From: Agelaius tricolor
Taxonomy: Eukaryota > Chordata > Aves > Passeriformes > Icteridae
NCBI GenBank assembly: GCA_023055355.1
Contig: JALJCS010000024.1
Span: 5,657,501-5,721,500 of the forward strand
Reading direction: 5' to 3'
DNA: 64,000 nucleotides
The translations under genes and the position numbers were made by a program. Position 1 is the stretch's first letter. Each line of letters opens with the position of its first letter. The notes under the pieces were generated by a model. The model was not told the DNA's origin. It ran no database searches and saw nothing but the letters and a program-made list of their open reading frames with translations. Shown here piece after piece: positions 36,579 through 47,585 of this stretch.

Positions 36579-38204
36579 TATGCATTGCAAAATATTTCTG
36601 AAAGTGGGCAAAAAAAAATGTTACAGCAGATTTCAGTTTCCAAACTCTGGATAAATGAAGTGATATGTCAGCATTTGTTTTCTTAAGGGAGCAAATAAAT
36701 TGTACCTCCTAAAAGGGCAAAATAACATGTAGGTTTCCATTTGTAACAGCCCTACAATCAGTGAAAAACCTCTCCATAAGCAATGGATGTCCCTGAAAAA
36801 AGTGTGATATTCCCAAAGAAAGTTGCTTAAATGGCAAGCCAGAATGGGAATGGGTTGACTCTGAAAGGGGAGAAACTATGGTTGAGCCAAAGAAGAGAAA
36901 CTCAGGGATGTAGTGCTGGGCCCATGAGGCTGGGAAGAAATTCAATACTGAATTCATTGCAGCTTTAGTTTCATCCCAGATTTTTTCCAGAGTTCTATCT
37001 GAATGCCTTAAATCTGCCAAATTGGGTTGAAAACCATGAATGGAGCAGTGTAGTCCCTGTGTTTTTTTCTCAGCTAGAATTCAACTTCCATTGCACTGGT
37101 TTTAATTCCAATTGGAGAGTAAACAAAGCACAACCAAGCATCTCAGGAATTTCCAAAATGGCTCATTCAAACACAATTTTAAGAATGGGTGAGGATGTGA
37201 TATGGTTATTTTGAGAAAAGAGTGCTCTCACAATCTCTGAAGAGCTGATGACCTCAGTGAAACGTTATGAGTTGGATGCCAGAATGTGAAACTTTGACCT
37301 TTTTTTTTTGGTGATTGTTGGTAGCATTGGATTTTAATTCAATAGGTAAGGACAGCTGCTTACAAAATGCATTGTCAAAAAGTACTTTTCATTTACTCCT
37401 GAGAATACAGCAGAACCTTTCTGATCACTTCTATTGCTAAGGGCAGGTAGCATAAAAGGACAGTGGCAATACAGATCTCTGCTGGGTTCCACCACCCTTC
37501 CTTCTGCCTAAAATATATCCATTTTTTTGTTTAAGTTTTCCTTTGTTTGGCAGTTCTGTGGCTGTTTGCTCTGTCTTGTTTTTCTTCTGCAGTTTCTTCC
37601 TGACCTCTCTGTTGTGACTAGCTCTTCTCTGGGCCACATGCAAATACTCCATATTCTCATGCCCTGGCTCGTTTCATGATGTTTCATGTTGTTCTCAAAG
37701 GTCTGCCCTGAAGTCAAGTCATTGTGCAAGATGCAGGTTTTGCTTAAGAGCAGGCTAAAGACTAACAACAGAAAATACCTTCTGAGAAAGATGAAGAACC
37801 TCAGCTATTTTTATTTCCATCACCTTCAAACGACATCACATCCAAATTTCTTCTTGAAATAATTGGACTGAATCAACACAGGATTTTGGCTCTTCTTCCT
37901 TATTCCACTCTAGTTTTATATCTCCTTTTAAATAATCTTATTCCATGTCTCTCCACAAAGATACCTCTTTTGGAACCGTACAGCTCCATGGCCTCATGCC
38001 ATGCTTTGTTTGCTCTGTATTATCCTACTCTTGTGCAAACTTTCTTTGGTGGAGGGATTTGCTGGGCTTTGGCAAAGCTCTGTTTCTGCACGACTTCCAT
38101 GATTGGGAAGCCCTGTAAACAAACAGTCATGAACACCTTTGCAAATTGTGAGATGGATAATGTCCTCCCATGCATCTGATGTAAGGGCTCCAGTTCTTTG
38201 CCAG
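36579..38204. other. Unannotated noncoding sequence
   Basis: No gene is recognised. A short repeat TTTCATGATG / TTTCATGTTG lies near 37,673. Frames are short and unsupported. Confidence 0.5.
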
Positions 38205-38272
38205 AGACTTAGAGATAGGACTTCATGATCTTAAAGGTGTCTTCCAGACTAAATTATTCTATGATTCTATGA
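38205..38272 (+). mobile_element. CR1 LINE fragment, extreme 3' end
   Basis: The order GGACTTCATGATCTTAAAGG, TCTTCCAGACTAAA and then TTCTATGATTCTATGA at 38,257-38,272 is the canonical CR1 terminus, with two copies of the 8-base ATTCTATG-type end repeat. About 70 bases survive. The intact end repeat shows that the 3' boundary is precise. Confidence 0.88.
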
Positions 38273-39332
38273 CAACTGAAGTTAGTGAAGATGCACCAAT
38301 TAACAGCATCTAAGAGATGGGGCAGGTGATTTAGTTACCAAGTCTTCTCTTGGATGGTCAGAGGGTGGCCAATTAAAGGCAATCTCCTTTGGTCTTTGTT
38401 TTTTTAAAGTTGCCTAAAAAACCACATTGTTTATGGGTTTTTACAAATCCTGTCTGAGGAGGTTTTAAGTCCTACACCCATGAGTTTTGCTGGTGCACAT
38501 ATGTGTTTTTGACAAGGAAGATGGTGTCCAGCAGACCCCATTCTCAACCTGAATCAAATCCCTGAAGCCCAGTAAGTGTGGGGATGATGTTACATCAGCT
38601 GAGTCATTGTTCCACAGTCATAGAAGAGGGATGCAGGAATGGACAAGAGGGGCTATGTGGAAGCCAATGGCAAATCTCCCAATGATCTCCTCAGAGCCAA
38701 GATTTCGCCCAGTGGATGTGTGACCTCCTTCCAGGGCCACACATATCCTGCAGCATTTAGCAGATTAATGAAACCCCATCCCCAGGCTGCCATAAAACAC
38801 ATTTGTGGTCACGCATGCAGCTCTTGGGACAGGCTTTATCTCCTCTCATTGTTTGCTGTGTGTGTTTTAACACAGAGCCTCAGGACACAGCTTGGCTGGG
38901 GTACAGCCTTTTGAATAAAGCCATCCCCTAAGCCAACCACAGCTAAGAAGCTGTAATTCTCATAGAGACACCATGTACTTTTTATGCTCCTTAACTTAAC
39001 TGTAGTCACAAATCCCTGTTTGTACTGGCAGATCCTGTGAAAATAGGCTTTAGGAGGTACTTGAAAAAACTGCACCTCTGTGATGTTTAGCTGCATTGCC
39101 TGGTCTTGCCTGTCTGCTTAGAGTAGCCCTGCATAACTTGCCTAAAAAAACCCACAAACTTTTCAGAACTTGCAATTCACATTATATAGCATTCTGTGGA
39201 GTCTGTAATTAAAACCAAAAAGACATCGCATATTAAAAACCAGCTCTGCAATAATCTTCTGAGTACAACCTGCCTACATACCAGTAGCTGGCCATTCTTG
39301 CCACTTGCACATCTCTTTCAGCACATGACATT
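38273..39332. other. Unannotated noncoding sequence
   Basis: No gene or repeat is recognised. Overlapping opposite-strand frames of 86-91 codons near 38,640-39,096 are treated as chance. Confidence 0.5.
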
Positions 39333-39528
39333 AGAGTCACAGAATGGTTTGGGTTGGAAGATCAAGATCATCTCATTCCACCCCCCTGCAATGGGCAGGG
39401 ACACCTTCCACTAGGCCAGGTTACTCAGAGTCCCATCCAGCCTGACCCTGAACACCTCCATGGATGGGGAGCCCCCTTCCTCTCTGGGCAACAACATTAC
39501 TAACCACCACGAGAAAAAGAGCTCTTTA
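39333..39528 (-). mobile_element. CR1 LINE fragment, 3' UTR, antisense
   Basis: About 200 bases of CR1 tail read backwards: AGAGTCACAGAATGG at the terminus, then CCCCCCTGCAATGGGCAGGG, CCACTAGGCCAGGTTACTCA, CCATCCAGCCTGACCCTGAA and TCTCTGGGCAAC. Beyond 39,492 similarity weakens (ACCACCACGAGAAAAAGAG) and the right edge is approximate. No reverse transcriptase remains. Confidence 0.88.
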
Positions 39529-39779
39529 AAGCTGCTTGCTGAGACTCACAATGGGGCTAAACACAATTCAACCTGCATTAAATTTCAGTAAAATTGATTA
39601 TTTTTGTGAAGTCCCCGAACTCTAAGCTAGAGTGATCCAAGCCACTTCAAAGACATGATCTCTGCCCAAAGGAGCTTTCAACGAGACAGAAGCCCTGGAG
39701 GTGGGGCACTGGGGCAGCCAGGGAGACAAAGGGCAGCTGAACAGCATCAAGAGTTCCCAACAGTACAGGACAGGTCTTT
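39529..39779. other. Unannotated noncoding sequence
   Basis: Short spacer between the CR1 copy and the AT-rich candidate element. Nothing is recognised. Confidence 0.4.
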
Positions 39780-39985
39780 ATGCATGCTGTTCTTGTAGCT
39801 CACTGAATAGATTTATAGTCCTGCTTGGGTAATTTATTGTTGGCTAATTAGATATAAGATTAATTAAGTAGCTTGCTGGCCCTTAATTACAAATTTGGTG
39901 CCTTAATTTATTGTAATTTCTTCTAAATAATGACTATGCTCAAATAACGCTGAATTATATTATGGTGGGGTGCATGTACAATGAG
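39780..39985. other. Candidate conserved noncoding element (TAATTA cluster)
   Basis: Within about 200 bases there are repeated homeodomain-type cores: GGCTAATTAGA, GATTAATTAAG, CCTTAATTAC, CCTTAATTTATT, and also AAATAATGA. The block is repeat-free and has no open frame. Such ATTA-dense islands are characteristic of developmental enhancers in bird gene deserts. Composition alone could also produce it. Confidence 0.27.
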
Positions 39986-42900
39986 CCTGACTCTATGCTG
40001 TGCCTCTTTCACACTGCTCCCAGGGCATAACAGGGTCTTAAAGTGAGCACAAACATAATTTCTGCCCTCCAAGGCGCCTTTATAGTACCAGTGAGCCGTG
40101 ATTCACCGTGAGTCAGCAGCAAGCCACTGTAAAGGCCATGACTTGCACAGCTGCTGAGAAATTGGGATCAAAGGAGCCAGCCTTGGACTCCCATGAGGCT
40201 GCCCTTAGACAGGGGAGCCCCGAGGGCAGGCAGTTGGTGTTTGTGTAGCACAGCCCACTTGAGCAAGTGGGGGTTGCTCCAGCCCCCGTTATTGACCTGA
40301 TTTTGCCTGCCAGCTCCCTCTCCCAGTTATTGCTCTGTTTTGTGTTGCCTTCTGCAAGCCTGGGGCAGAGCAACCAGAGTGTAAACCAGAGCTGGGGCAG
40401 GGGCTCAGAAAAAAGGATGTGAAACATTATCAGGAGAAGGATGGCTCTGGACAGGGTGAGGGTTGGATGCTGAAGTGTGCAGGAGGAGTGGCAGCTTGGA
40501 CCAAGGTGAAGAAAGGGGGTCTGAAACACCTGACCTGCTGAGAATTTTAGACTTTCTGTGTTGAAAGGCACAGACCCTCAAGAGAACACCACATTTAATA
40601 GATAGAGCTCTACACTGACCCACAACTCCCAGGGGACATCCTGACAGCAGTTTGGGGTAAAACGTTGGTTGCAGCTGTAGCAATCAGGGTTGAGGTAAAA
40701 AGCTTTGCTTATGGGTGTGTTGATTTTCTTCCCCTCTTTCCTTTCCTCTGCTGAAAACTAGATGCCTAATGGAAGGAGGAATCAGTACAAAATCTCCTTC
40801 CCAGCACCACTTCCAGCTCCATGGATTCAGCTTACTCAGTGTGACAGCATGTGATGGTAACAGCAGCTTTAACCAAAAATCTCAGTCATTACTCCACAAC
40901 AGGTCCTGTAAGTCTTGCAGCCTGCTCTATTTCTCCTAAGATTTGCATGCTTTTTTCCAAAAGGAAAACCCTTTTACTCTTGGCCCTTGTGAGGTGAAGG
41001 AAGTGTGCAAACATCATCATCTATAGATCTGGAGGTTTGGTCCAGGTATATTGTATTTCTTTTCACTTTTTAAGCTTGCCACTGAGAAGCAAAGAACTGA
41101 TGATGAGTCATCTGAATCCTTGCCCGTAATCCTGACCACTGAAGGAATGACAAAAATCACTATTTTGATTCCTTGGTCTCTGAAATATTCACCCACTGTG
41201 TTATTGAGGGGTTTGTCTGGACCCAGCCTGTGCACATCTGTAGCTACCTAATGAGAGGGATTCAGCAGATTGTGACCACCAGACACCCTGCAGAACCCTT
41301 TCCCTCTGTTTGACAATGCCTTGGAAGTGAGTTTGGATCTGAACTTATGACACGGATTAATACCCGGGTATCAGGCCCAGTGAAAGCAATGCTGCATAAG
41401 GATATTATCTAACCCTGGGGTTCCCTGTTTGGATTAATATTTATGAAACCTATAACCCCAGCTTAAACTTTGAGCTCTGGGACAGGATTCATGTTTTCCA
41501 GAAGCACACCAGAGCCACATAAATGTCAGAGGGATGAAGATAAGGCTTTAGCAATGTCCCTGGTGCTGGGATTTAAGTTTTTGCAACTGAAATAGAGCAG
41601 GGAGCACCCACTGCCAGGTTCAGCCTGGAGAAAGAGCCATCCTCTGCAGCCCCAGCCACAAGAGCAGGAGCCATGCCAAGGCAAGGGGCTGTTAATTCCA
41701 ACAGAACTACCTTCAGAAAGGATCCTCTTGAGAAATCTGCCTCTAAAATTATCTTGACCCTCTGCCATATGCACGCATGCACTTTTTAAAGGGGTATGAA
41801 ATGAATCTTCTCTTTATCCGTCCCCTTGTGAAATATAAACAATTCTTGATGGATTTGCAGCTTACACTAGTAACTGACAGCCTGCTAGCTGCTGGCATGA
41901 TTACTTACAGTCTGGCAAGCACAAGACGACTCTGATGCCTACAATGTGCACTCCCTGAAACGTGGTATTTTTCAGTGTTGCTGAAGACCAGGTCTTCAGA
42001 TTGGCTCAGTTCTTATCTAAGTGGCAAAACGACTGGCCAGAGAGCAGCAAACTCTGTTTTGAGACTGATATCTGCTGAAAACTTGGCCTGAATGGGTGCA
42101 TTAAAAGGGGCAGGTCTCCTCTGAAGTGTTACTCTAAGCTGTGAGTGCTGAGCACTTGGGAAGCAAGCCCTGAATGTGCACTTGTGCAAGCTGGGTTTTT
42201 CTATATGAACAGCTAAGCAGACCCTGCCTATGCCCCATTCCAGGGAGTTGGATGCCTTGATGGGATTCTTTCTGAGTGAGAGTCTAGATCACAAATAGAT
42301 GGAGCACTGACTAAGCACAGCAAATAAAATTCCTTATTTGCTCACATAAAAGCTGCATTCAAAAAGTAGGGCACCACCGTTGCATACAACTACTCTCAGC
42401 CAGCTAGCAAGCTTACCTCCATGCCAGACAGAACTTGGAAACTTGCTCAATTTTAAAGCAGATCCTGCCCAGAGCAATAAAAAGCTTTTGTGGGTGTAAA
42501 GACACCCATTGGCAGCAGCCATGTGGGGAATAGCCCTACTTTGAAGAACTTTTTGCAAACAAAGGTGATCTGAGCATTCAGGTGTCCCCTCTGAGAATTC
42601 TGCCCACCCATCTGGCAGAGGTGAGGCTGCATCACCCTTTGCTCAGACAGCAAACACCCCTGTGGGACCATGCAGCACAAATTCACCAGGGACACAGAGG
42701 AGCATGAGAGAGTAGGACTTTTTTATCCAACATAAAGGTTGGGATTTGCTGCCTGTGGCCACGTAGGTCAGGTGTGCTGCTGGAAAATACCAGGCAGGCA
42801 AGAGGCCACTGCCTGGAGACATGCAATGAGTTCTTGCCCTTACAAAGGCAGGTGATGTGCTCTCCCAGCAAGTGGACACTGATGTGATCACCAGGCTGTC

Positions 42901-44662
42901 ACCACCACCTCTGGGAATAGTTTGCCTCGTTGTTTGGGAAAGAAACCCACACAAAAATATATTCTTGGGGGGAAAAAATCAAAACAGCCCACAAATATTT
43001 ATGTCATGAAGCAGAGCAGAACTTCTGCTCCCAGCTGGCCTACAAAAGGTTACAGGCTCCAAACCAGCTTAGCACCTGAGTTTATAACAAAGTGAAGCCA
43101 TTAAAGAAAACCATGAGCAGCTGAAGCAAGAGAAAAGGAGGGAATGGGGTCTGAGAGGGAAGAAAAATAAATTTTGCTCCACCTGAAAAGGGTGGGAAAG
43201 AGAACTTGTCTGTAGTATGTGTGTAGCTTGCATTGAAAATAGGAATTAAATTCAAGGACACCAACTGGATTTTTTGCTCAGAGCCAGGGTTGTCTGCTTA
43301 AGTTCTGTCTGTTACAGAAGAAAACCTTCTGTTGGCAGAGCTGGCAAAGTCTGCAAGTACCAGAATATACTAGAGATACTGCTTTGAAAGGTGGTCCATG
43401 AACTGCTCTGAAAATGCTGCTAAAGGAAACACCTCTCCCAGAGGACACCATCAGTGCAGCACCTCCATAATTATCACACACAAAGCCTCAGCTGCCCCTT
43501 GCCTGTGCCACCTCACTCATAAGCAAAATAACTTATTTTCTCTCTGTTTCGGGGTGCTTATTTGCTGGCACATTGTGTCCATTATCAATAGGAACATGTG
43601 GGCTGCAGTACTTTTTAAAATGGTTTGTGAGTCACCTGAACCCTTTCTGCATGCCCACATCATCCCCACACACCTAAAGTCATTGGGGCACCATGGTAGA
43701 AGCACACCACAGGTGCCCTGTTGTGCCAGCCCTGGAAGAAAGGAAAAGAAACACTGGACAGTTTAGGAACAGTTAATAAATGAGAGAATTTTCTTTTCTA
43801 CACTGCTGGTTGGCACTTGATGTACAGCCCGGGGTGCTTTGACTCCACTGTCAGAGGATCCAGCTCAGCGCTGCTCTTGTGATCACGCATCAGGACAGGC
43901 TCTGGCCCAAGCTGGAATTTGGGTATGAGTACAAGCCACTTAAGGCTGGCTGGGAGCACATGGCTCTTTGGTAAGGACTCAGTACCGTGGGTCCATGCCA
44001 AGGCCTGATGATGCAATTCTCTCCTAGCCCTCAGTCTTTTTGTAATCATAAGTGATTTTTGTATTGGAAACTTTCAAAACAGTTGCCTAGTTCAGTCGAA
44101 GTTACAAAACTCCAATAACTACTGAAATCATGGGATCCTAGAAACTGAGGGCAGAACAAACGACTGTGAAATTTCCCTGTATCTCTCACATGCAACCTGC
44201 TCAGAAAAGGAGATGTCATAAGCCTGTTTCTTCTAATTTTAAATATATTTGAACTTTTCCTAATATCTACTCAAAAGGCATGGGGAGAAATTATTATATC
44301 CCATTACAGCTCTCTGGTGCTTCAGATAAAATTGGTTTTTTTATTACTAAACAGGACCAACAGAGGTAGGTTTGTGCTCATGCAGGGAGCAAGAAAATGT
44401 GAGTGCCTTCAGCATCTACCTGCAAAATACTTGCACTGTATTCCCATGTTCTCAGAGAATCACGTCCATGGGCTGTGCCATGCTTTACAAAAGGCAGTTG
44501 CTTTCTTTTCCTTCCTTCCTATGTTTTCTGAAATTGGGCATTGCCATTTCTAAGCAGTGTGGCTCATGAACAAGGTACATGAACCTGGGTAAGTGGCCTT
44601 TTTATATCCTTTTCTCTTTACAGAGGGATAATTAGCAAAGCATTTAAGTCAAGAGCATGCAA
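39986..44662. other. Unannotated noncoding sequence
   Basis: No gene, RNA or element is recognised over 4.7 kb. Frames up to 152 codons (40,113-40,571 minus) and 122 codons (43,398-43,766 plus) have no domain. The pair of opposite frames at 41,017-41,251 is likewise unrecognised. Confidence 0.5.
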
Positions 44663-44712
44663 TTTTTCCTGATCCGTACATCAGAGCTGTGTTTATGGAG
44701 GATCAGGAAAAG
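44663..44712. repeat. Inverted repeat: 12-bp perfect stem, 24-base loop
   Basis: TTTTCCTGATCC (44,664-44,675) is exactly complementary to GGATCAGGAAAA (44,700-44,711). A T-G wobble extends it outwards. Inside, after a small internal loop, CAT/ATG adds three more pairs. The roughly 50-base hairpin is shorter than a typical pre-microRNA. No flanking element ends were seen that would make it a transposon terminus. Confidence 0.7.
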
Positions 44713-44803
44713 AAATCTTTATTGTATTGCCATGGCAGCCTGAACACCTGATTGGCTGTTTCATTTCTGGTTCCAATCTGACCTAGTAATTTTGTCTTGA
44801 ATT

Positions 44804-44880
44804 AAAAAAAAATAAAATAAATAAAATCAAAACCAAAGCAACCAACAAACAAATAAAAAAAAAAATCAAAACCAAACCCT
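44804..44880 (+). repeat. A-rich low-complexity tract
   Basis: AAATAAA, AACCAAA and ACAAAC words run for about 75 bases with almost no T or G. Probably simple-sequence expansion or a decayed poly-A region; no retrocopy body was recognised upstream. Confidence 0.8.
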
Positions 44881-45007
44881 CCTAAAAACCCCACTCTAGA
44901 GACTGATCGTCATTTAGTGCCAAGGAAAAATAGTGTGGTGGTGGCAAGTGGTGTCAGTTGCCAGTGATTACCCACATCCCCATTTTGAGTGGAGATGTTA
45001 CAATCTG

Positions 45008-45046
45008 AAGGTATTAAACCCCCTATTTTAAAGGTATTAAATCCCC
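45008..45046. repeat. 23-bp imperfect tandem duplication
   Basis: AAGGTATTAAACCCC at 45,008 recurs as AAGGTATTAAATCCCC at 45,031, with one substitution over the shared part. Confidence 0.7.
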
Positions 45047-46316
45047 TTGTCATCTCCCAAACTTGACTGCATTTCCAATACTGCTTCCAAGAGGTCCCTT
45101 ACTGTGTCCTCCCCTGGACACTCTCTCCTGGGAGATGTGATCCACAAACATTCATGCAGCTGCCATACACAGTCTTGCAGTGGAGCAACTGGGAGGTAGA
45201 GACCATTCCTAATCCCAGCAAGATTTTCTCTTCCACCTGTGTCAACCTCACACTTCCAGCATGAATCATTTGTGAAAAAGAGCAGCTCTTGTTTTATAGA
45301 TCTCAAATTGTTCCTTTCACAATTGCATCCAGGTTGGTGGATAATATTATGGTAATTCCAGCAATATGTTATGTTCAGTCATTAGACCTTATCAGTCTTC
45401 TAAGGGAGATATGACAAAGTTGAGTGCTTTTTATCAGACAAATGTGACATCCCAGCATCACTTTGTCTAGCAAACTGTCAATTTGCAGCAATTGAGAACA
45501 ACACTTTTCTACCCTTTAACTCATAACAGTTCTACCAACATGTGCTGCAGAACTTCATCTTGTTTGCAAAAACTCTGTGTTTGCATCCTGTAACCTTACT
45601 CTTGGTCTCTCCAGTTACAAATGTCATTGTCAACAAAAGAATTGCTGCACACCCGCCACTTGCCTTCCAGGACTACTGAGCCATGACTGATAAGACAATC
45701 ACTGGATTGTTCCCATCTAAGAGCAGTTTAACACAGCAGTGCCTGAGTCCTCTCCATAGCTTCCACAACAGGTAAACTTGTATAAAACATGGTGCATGAA
45801 ACATTTGGCTGGACTGTTGCCAGGGAGTATTTTTCAGGGTCTCTATGATTCCATCTTTCTTTATTTGTGGTTTCTTAAATCCAATATGACCCTAAAAGCT
45901 GGAGGGCAACTTGACACCTCTGAAATATTGAAAAATGCCAGCAATTTCTGGGTACGCCAGAGCCCAGGAACTTTGTGAGTAATGGCTGTCAAGCTCTGGC
46001 CATTGTTCTCAGTGGAGAAGTATTGTCCTTTGGTTGTTTGGGGTTTTTTTTAGATGTAGGGATCAAAATTGTTTTGGCATCACTTGCTGCTCGGGCTGCC
46101 AGGCCCATGTGCAGAAACGTTGCTGGAACAAGCCAGGCAAACAGTGTGATTTTTCTGAGCCTGGGAGATATCTCCTTCTTGTAGGAGAGAACTAGAGAAT
46201 CTTTTCTTGTCTTGGCATTCAAAACACACCTGGGCTGACAGGTCAGGGAAGAAGGAATAAGTACCTCTGAGCTTAGCTCAACAGGGTTTGAGCAAAGAGA
46301 ACATCTGTGACAGGGA
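45047..46316. other. Unannotated noncoding sequence
   Basis: No gene is supported. The minus-strand 89-codon frame at 45,037-45,306 ends in an acidic stretch that reads like protein, but I recognise no family and see no splice sites that frame it. Confidence 0.45.
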
Positions 46317-46414
46317 TGTGGCACTTGGGGACATGAGCTAGTGGTAAACATGGTGGTGCTGGGTCAATGATCTTAGAGGTCTTCCCCAACCTGAGCGATT
46401 CTGTTATTGTGTGA
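46317..46414 (+). mobile_element. CR1 LINE fragment, 3' tail
   Basis: GCACTTGGGGACATGAGCTA, GTGGTAAACATGGTGGTGCT, GGGTCAATGATCTTAGAGGT and CTTCCCCAACCTGAGCGATT occur in the order of the CR1 subfamily whose tail reads GACATGGTTTAGTGGTGGAC...GATCTTAAAGGTCTTTTCCA. The terminal repeat is decayed (CTGTTATTGTGTGA), so the copy is old. Confidence 0.8.
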
Positions 46415-46789
46415 ATGCATCCTCATGAGCAAACTTCCCACATCCAATCTAAGGGTAAATGCACACTGTTCCCTGAGCCCAGCTTGCCCCGCTAAGTCTG
46501 GAAACAGAAATCTGACTTGCCCCTGCAGGCTCTTGGGAAAACTAGGAGCAGTCAGATTAATACAAAGCTGTAGGAGCTGCCAAAATGTGGAGTACTGCTA
46601 TTTAAACCTTAATTCAGTTACAATCCTCATCACTTCCTCAACCACCTGTCTTCCTCTTAACCAACACCTCTGTCTGGGTCTGCACCCATAGGAAGTGTGT
46701 CCGTGACAATAAGGCTTGAAGCCAAACAGCCCCTGGTGGTTTTTGTGACTGGATTGTCCCCTAGAAGCCATAACCAGGCCGATGCAATT
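46415..46789. other. Unannotated noncoding sequence
   Basis: Nothing is recognised. One 94-codon open frame begins at 46,407 and has no identifiable domain. Confidence 0.45.
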
Positions 46790-46970
46790 AGATGTCAGCA
46801 GTCACTGCCTTAATGTGTAGGAGCTGTGCTTCACACCGTTAGAGCAAATTCGCACCCAATTTGCATCCTGACCCCTTGCAGCCCTGCTATCTAAGGGTGT
46901 CCTTTTCCCGTGATAAATGTGTAAGTAATTGCATGCTGAGGAGGCTGGTTGTACGGGCAGCTTGGTGGGG
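46790..46970. other. Candidate conserved noncoding element with an octamer site
   Basis: Repeat-free block holding a perfect POU octamer, ATTTGCAT (46,859-46,866), a second near-match AATTGCAT about 70 bases further on, and several retained CpGs (ACACCGTTAG, AAATTCGCAC, TTCCCGTGAT), unusual against the CpG-poor background. No coding potential. Conservation is untested. Confidence 0.22.
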
Positions 46971-47238
46971 CTTTCAGCTGTGCTTATCAGATTTTTTTTG
47001 TGTCTTTTTTCAAAGAAAAGACATAAAAAGTGAAACATGAGCTGATGTGACTGGTTTTATATGCTGTGAAGCAGGGGCCTTGAACAGTTTAATATTTACC
47101 ACCATCAATCAGTCCTTTCTCCCCAGCTGAGAATACATTTGGACTCAGCTCACTGAAACTGCTGTTTTTGCCAAATTAGAAAAAAATCAAACCAAACAGA
47201 AGATATTTTGTACAGTTTTCTGAGATCTGTTAGCCAGT

Positions 47239-47265
47239 AAATACATTTTATTCTAAAATGTATTT
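47239..47265. repeat. Perfect 12-bp hairpin with 3-base loop
   Basis: AAATACATTTTA (47,239-47,250), loop TTC, TAAAATGTATTT (47,254-47,265). The pairing is uninterrupted. The next outward bases are T opposite T, so the stem stops there. It is AT-rich, which raises the chance expectation, but it is still uncommon. Confidence 0.85.
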
Positions 47266-47447
47266 TCTTTTGTTAGCAGCGCAAACTATTCTGTGTAGAA
47301 GAGTTTGTAGAAAAGACACAACGAGTATTTTTGTATATGATGGAGCCTTAAGTCAGGAAAATCTATCACACATATCACTGGATTTTAACAGGAGGATTTG
47401 AAATATTCTTAAAGAAATGCAAATATTTTGATAGGTTTTACTTTATC

Positions 47448-47585
47448 ACCCCAGTGAACTCAATTGGTTAGAGCATGGTGCTAATAACACCCAGCTTGTA
47501 GGTTTGATCCTCATAAGGGTCATTCATTTAAGAGTTGGATTAGATGATCTTTGTGGGTTCCTTCCAACTCAGAATATTCTATGAA
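47448..47585 (+). mobile_element. tRNA-Ile/CR1 SINE (TguSINE1-type)
   Basis: The 5' part aligns with tRNA-Ile(AAU): A-box-like TGAACTCAATTGG (47,455-47,467), the block GGTTAGAGCATGGTGCTAAT with the AAT anticodon at 47,483-47,485, and a B-box GGTTTGATCC (47,501-47,510). After about 20 bases the element switches to a CR1 tail: TTGGATTAGATGATCTTTGT, TTCCTTCCAACTCAGAATA and ATTCTATGA. A tRNA-Ile head on a CR1 tail is the structure of the passerine SINE TguSINE1, mobilised by CR1 machinery. The acceptor stem is degraded (no pairing between the 5' end and the post-B-box arm), so this is not a working tRNA gene. At about 138 bases it appears full length. Confidence 0.85.

Noticed and set aside
47448..47525. 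Possible functional tRNA-Ile gene
   Set aside because: The anticodon arm is preserved, but the acceptor stem does not pair, the T arm is degraded and a CR1 tail follows, so it is the head of a SINE.
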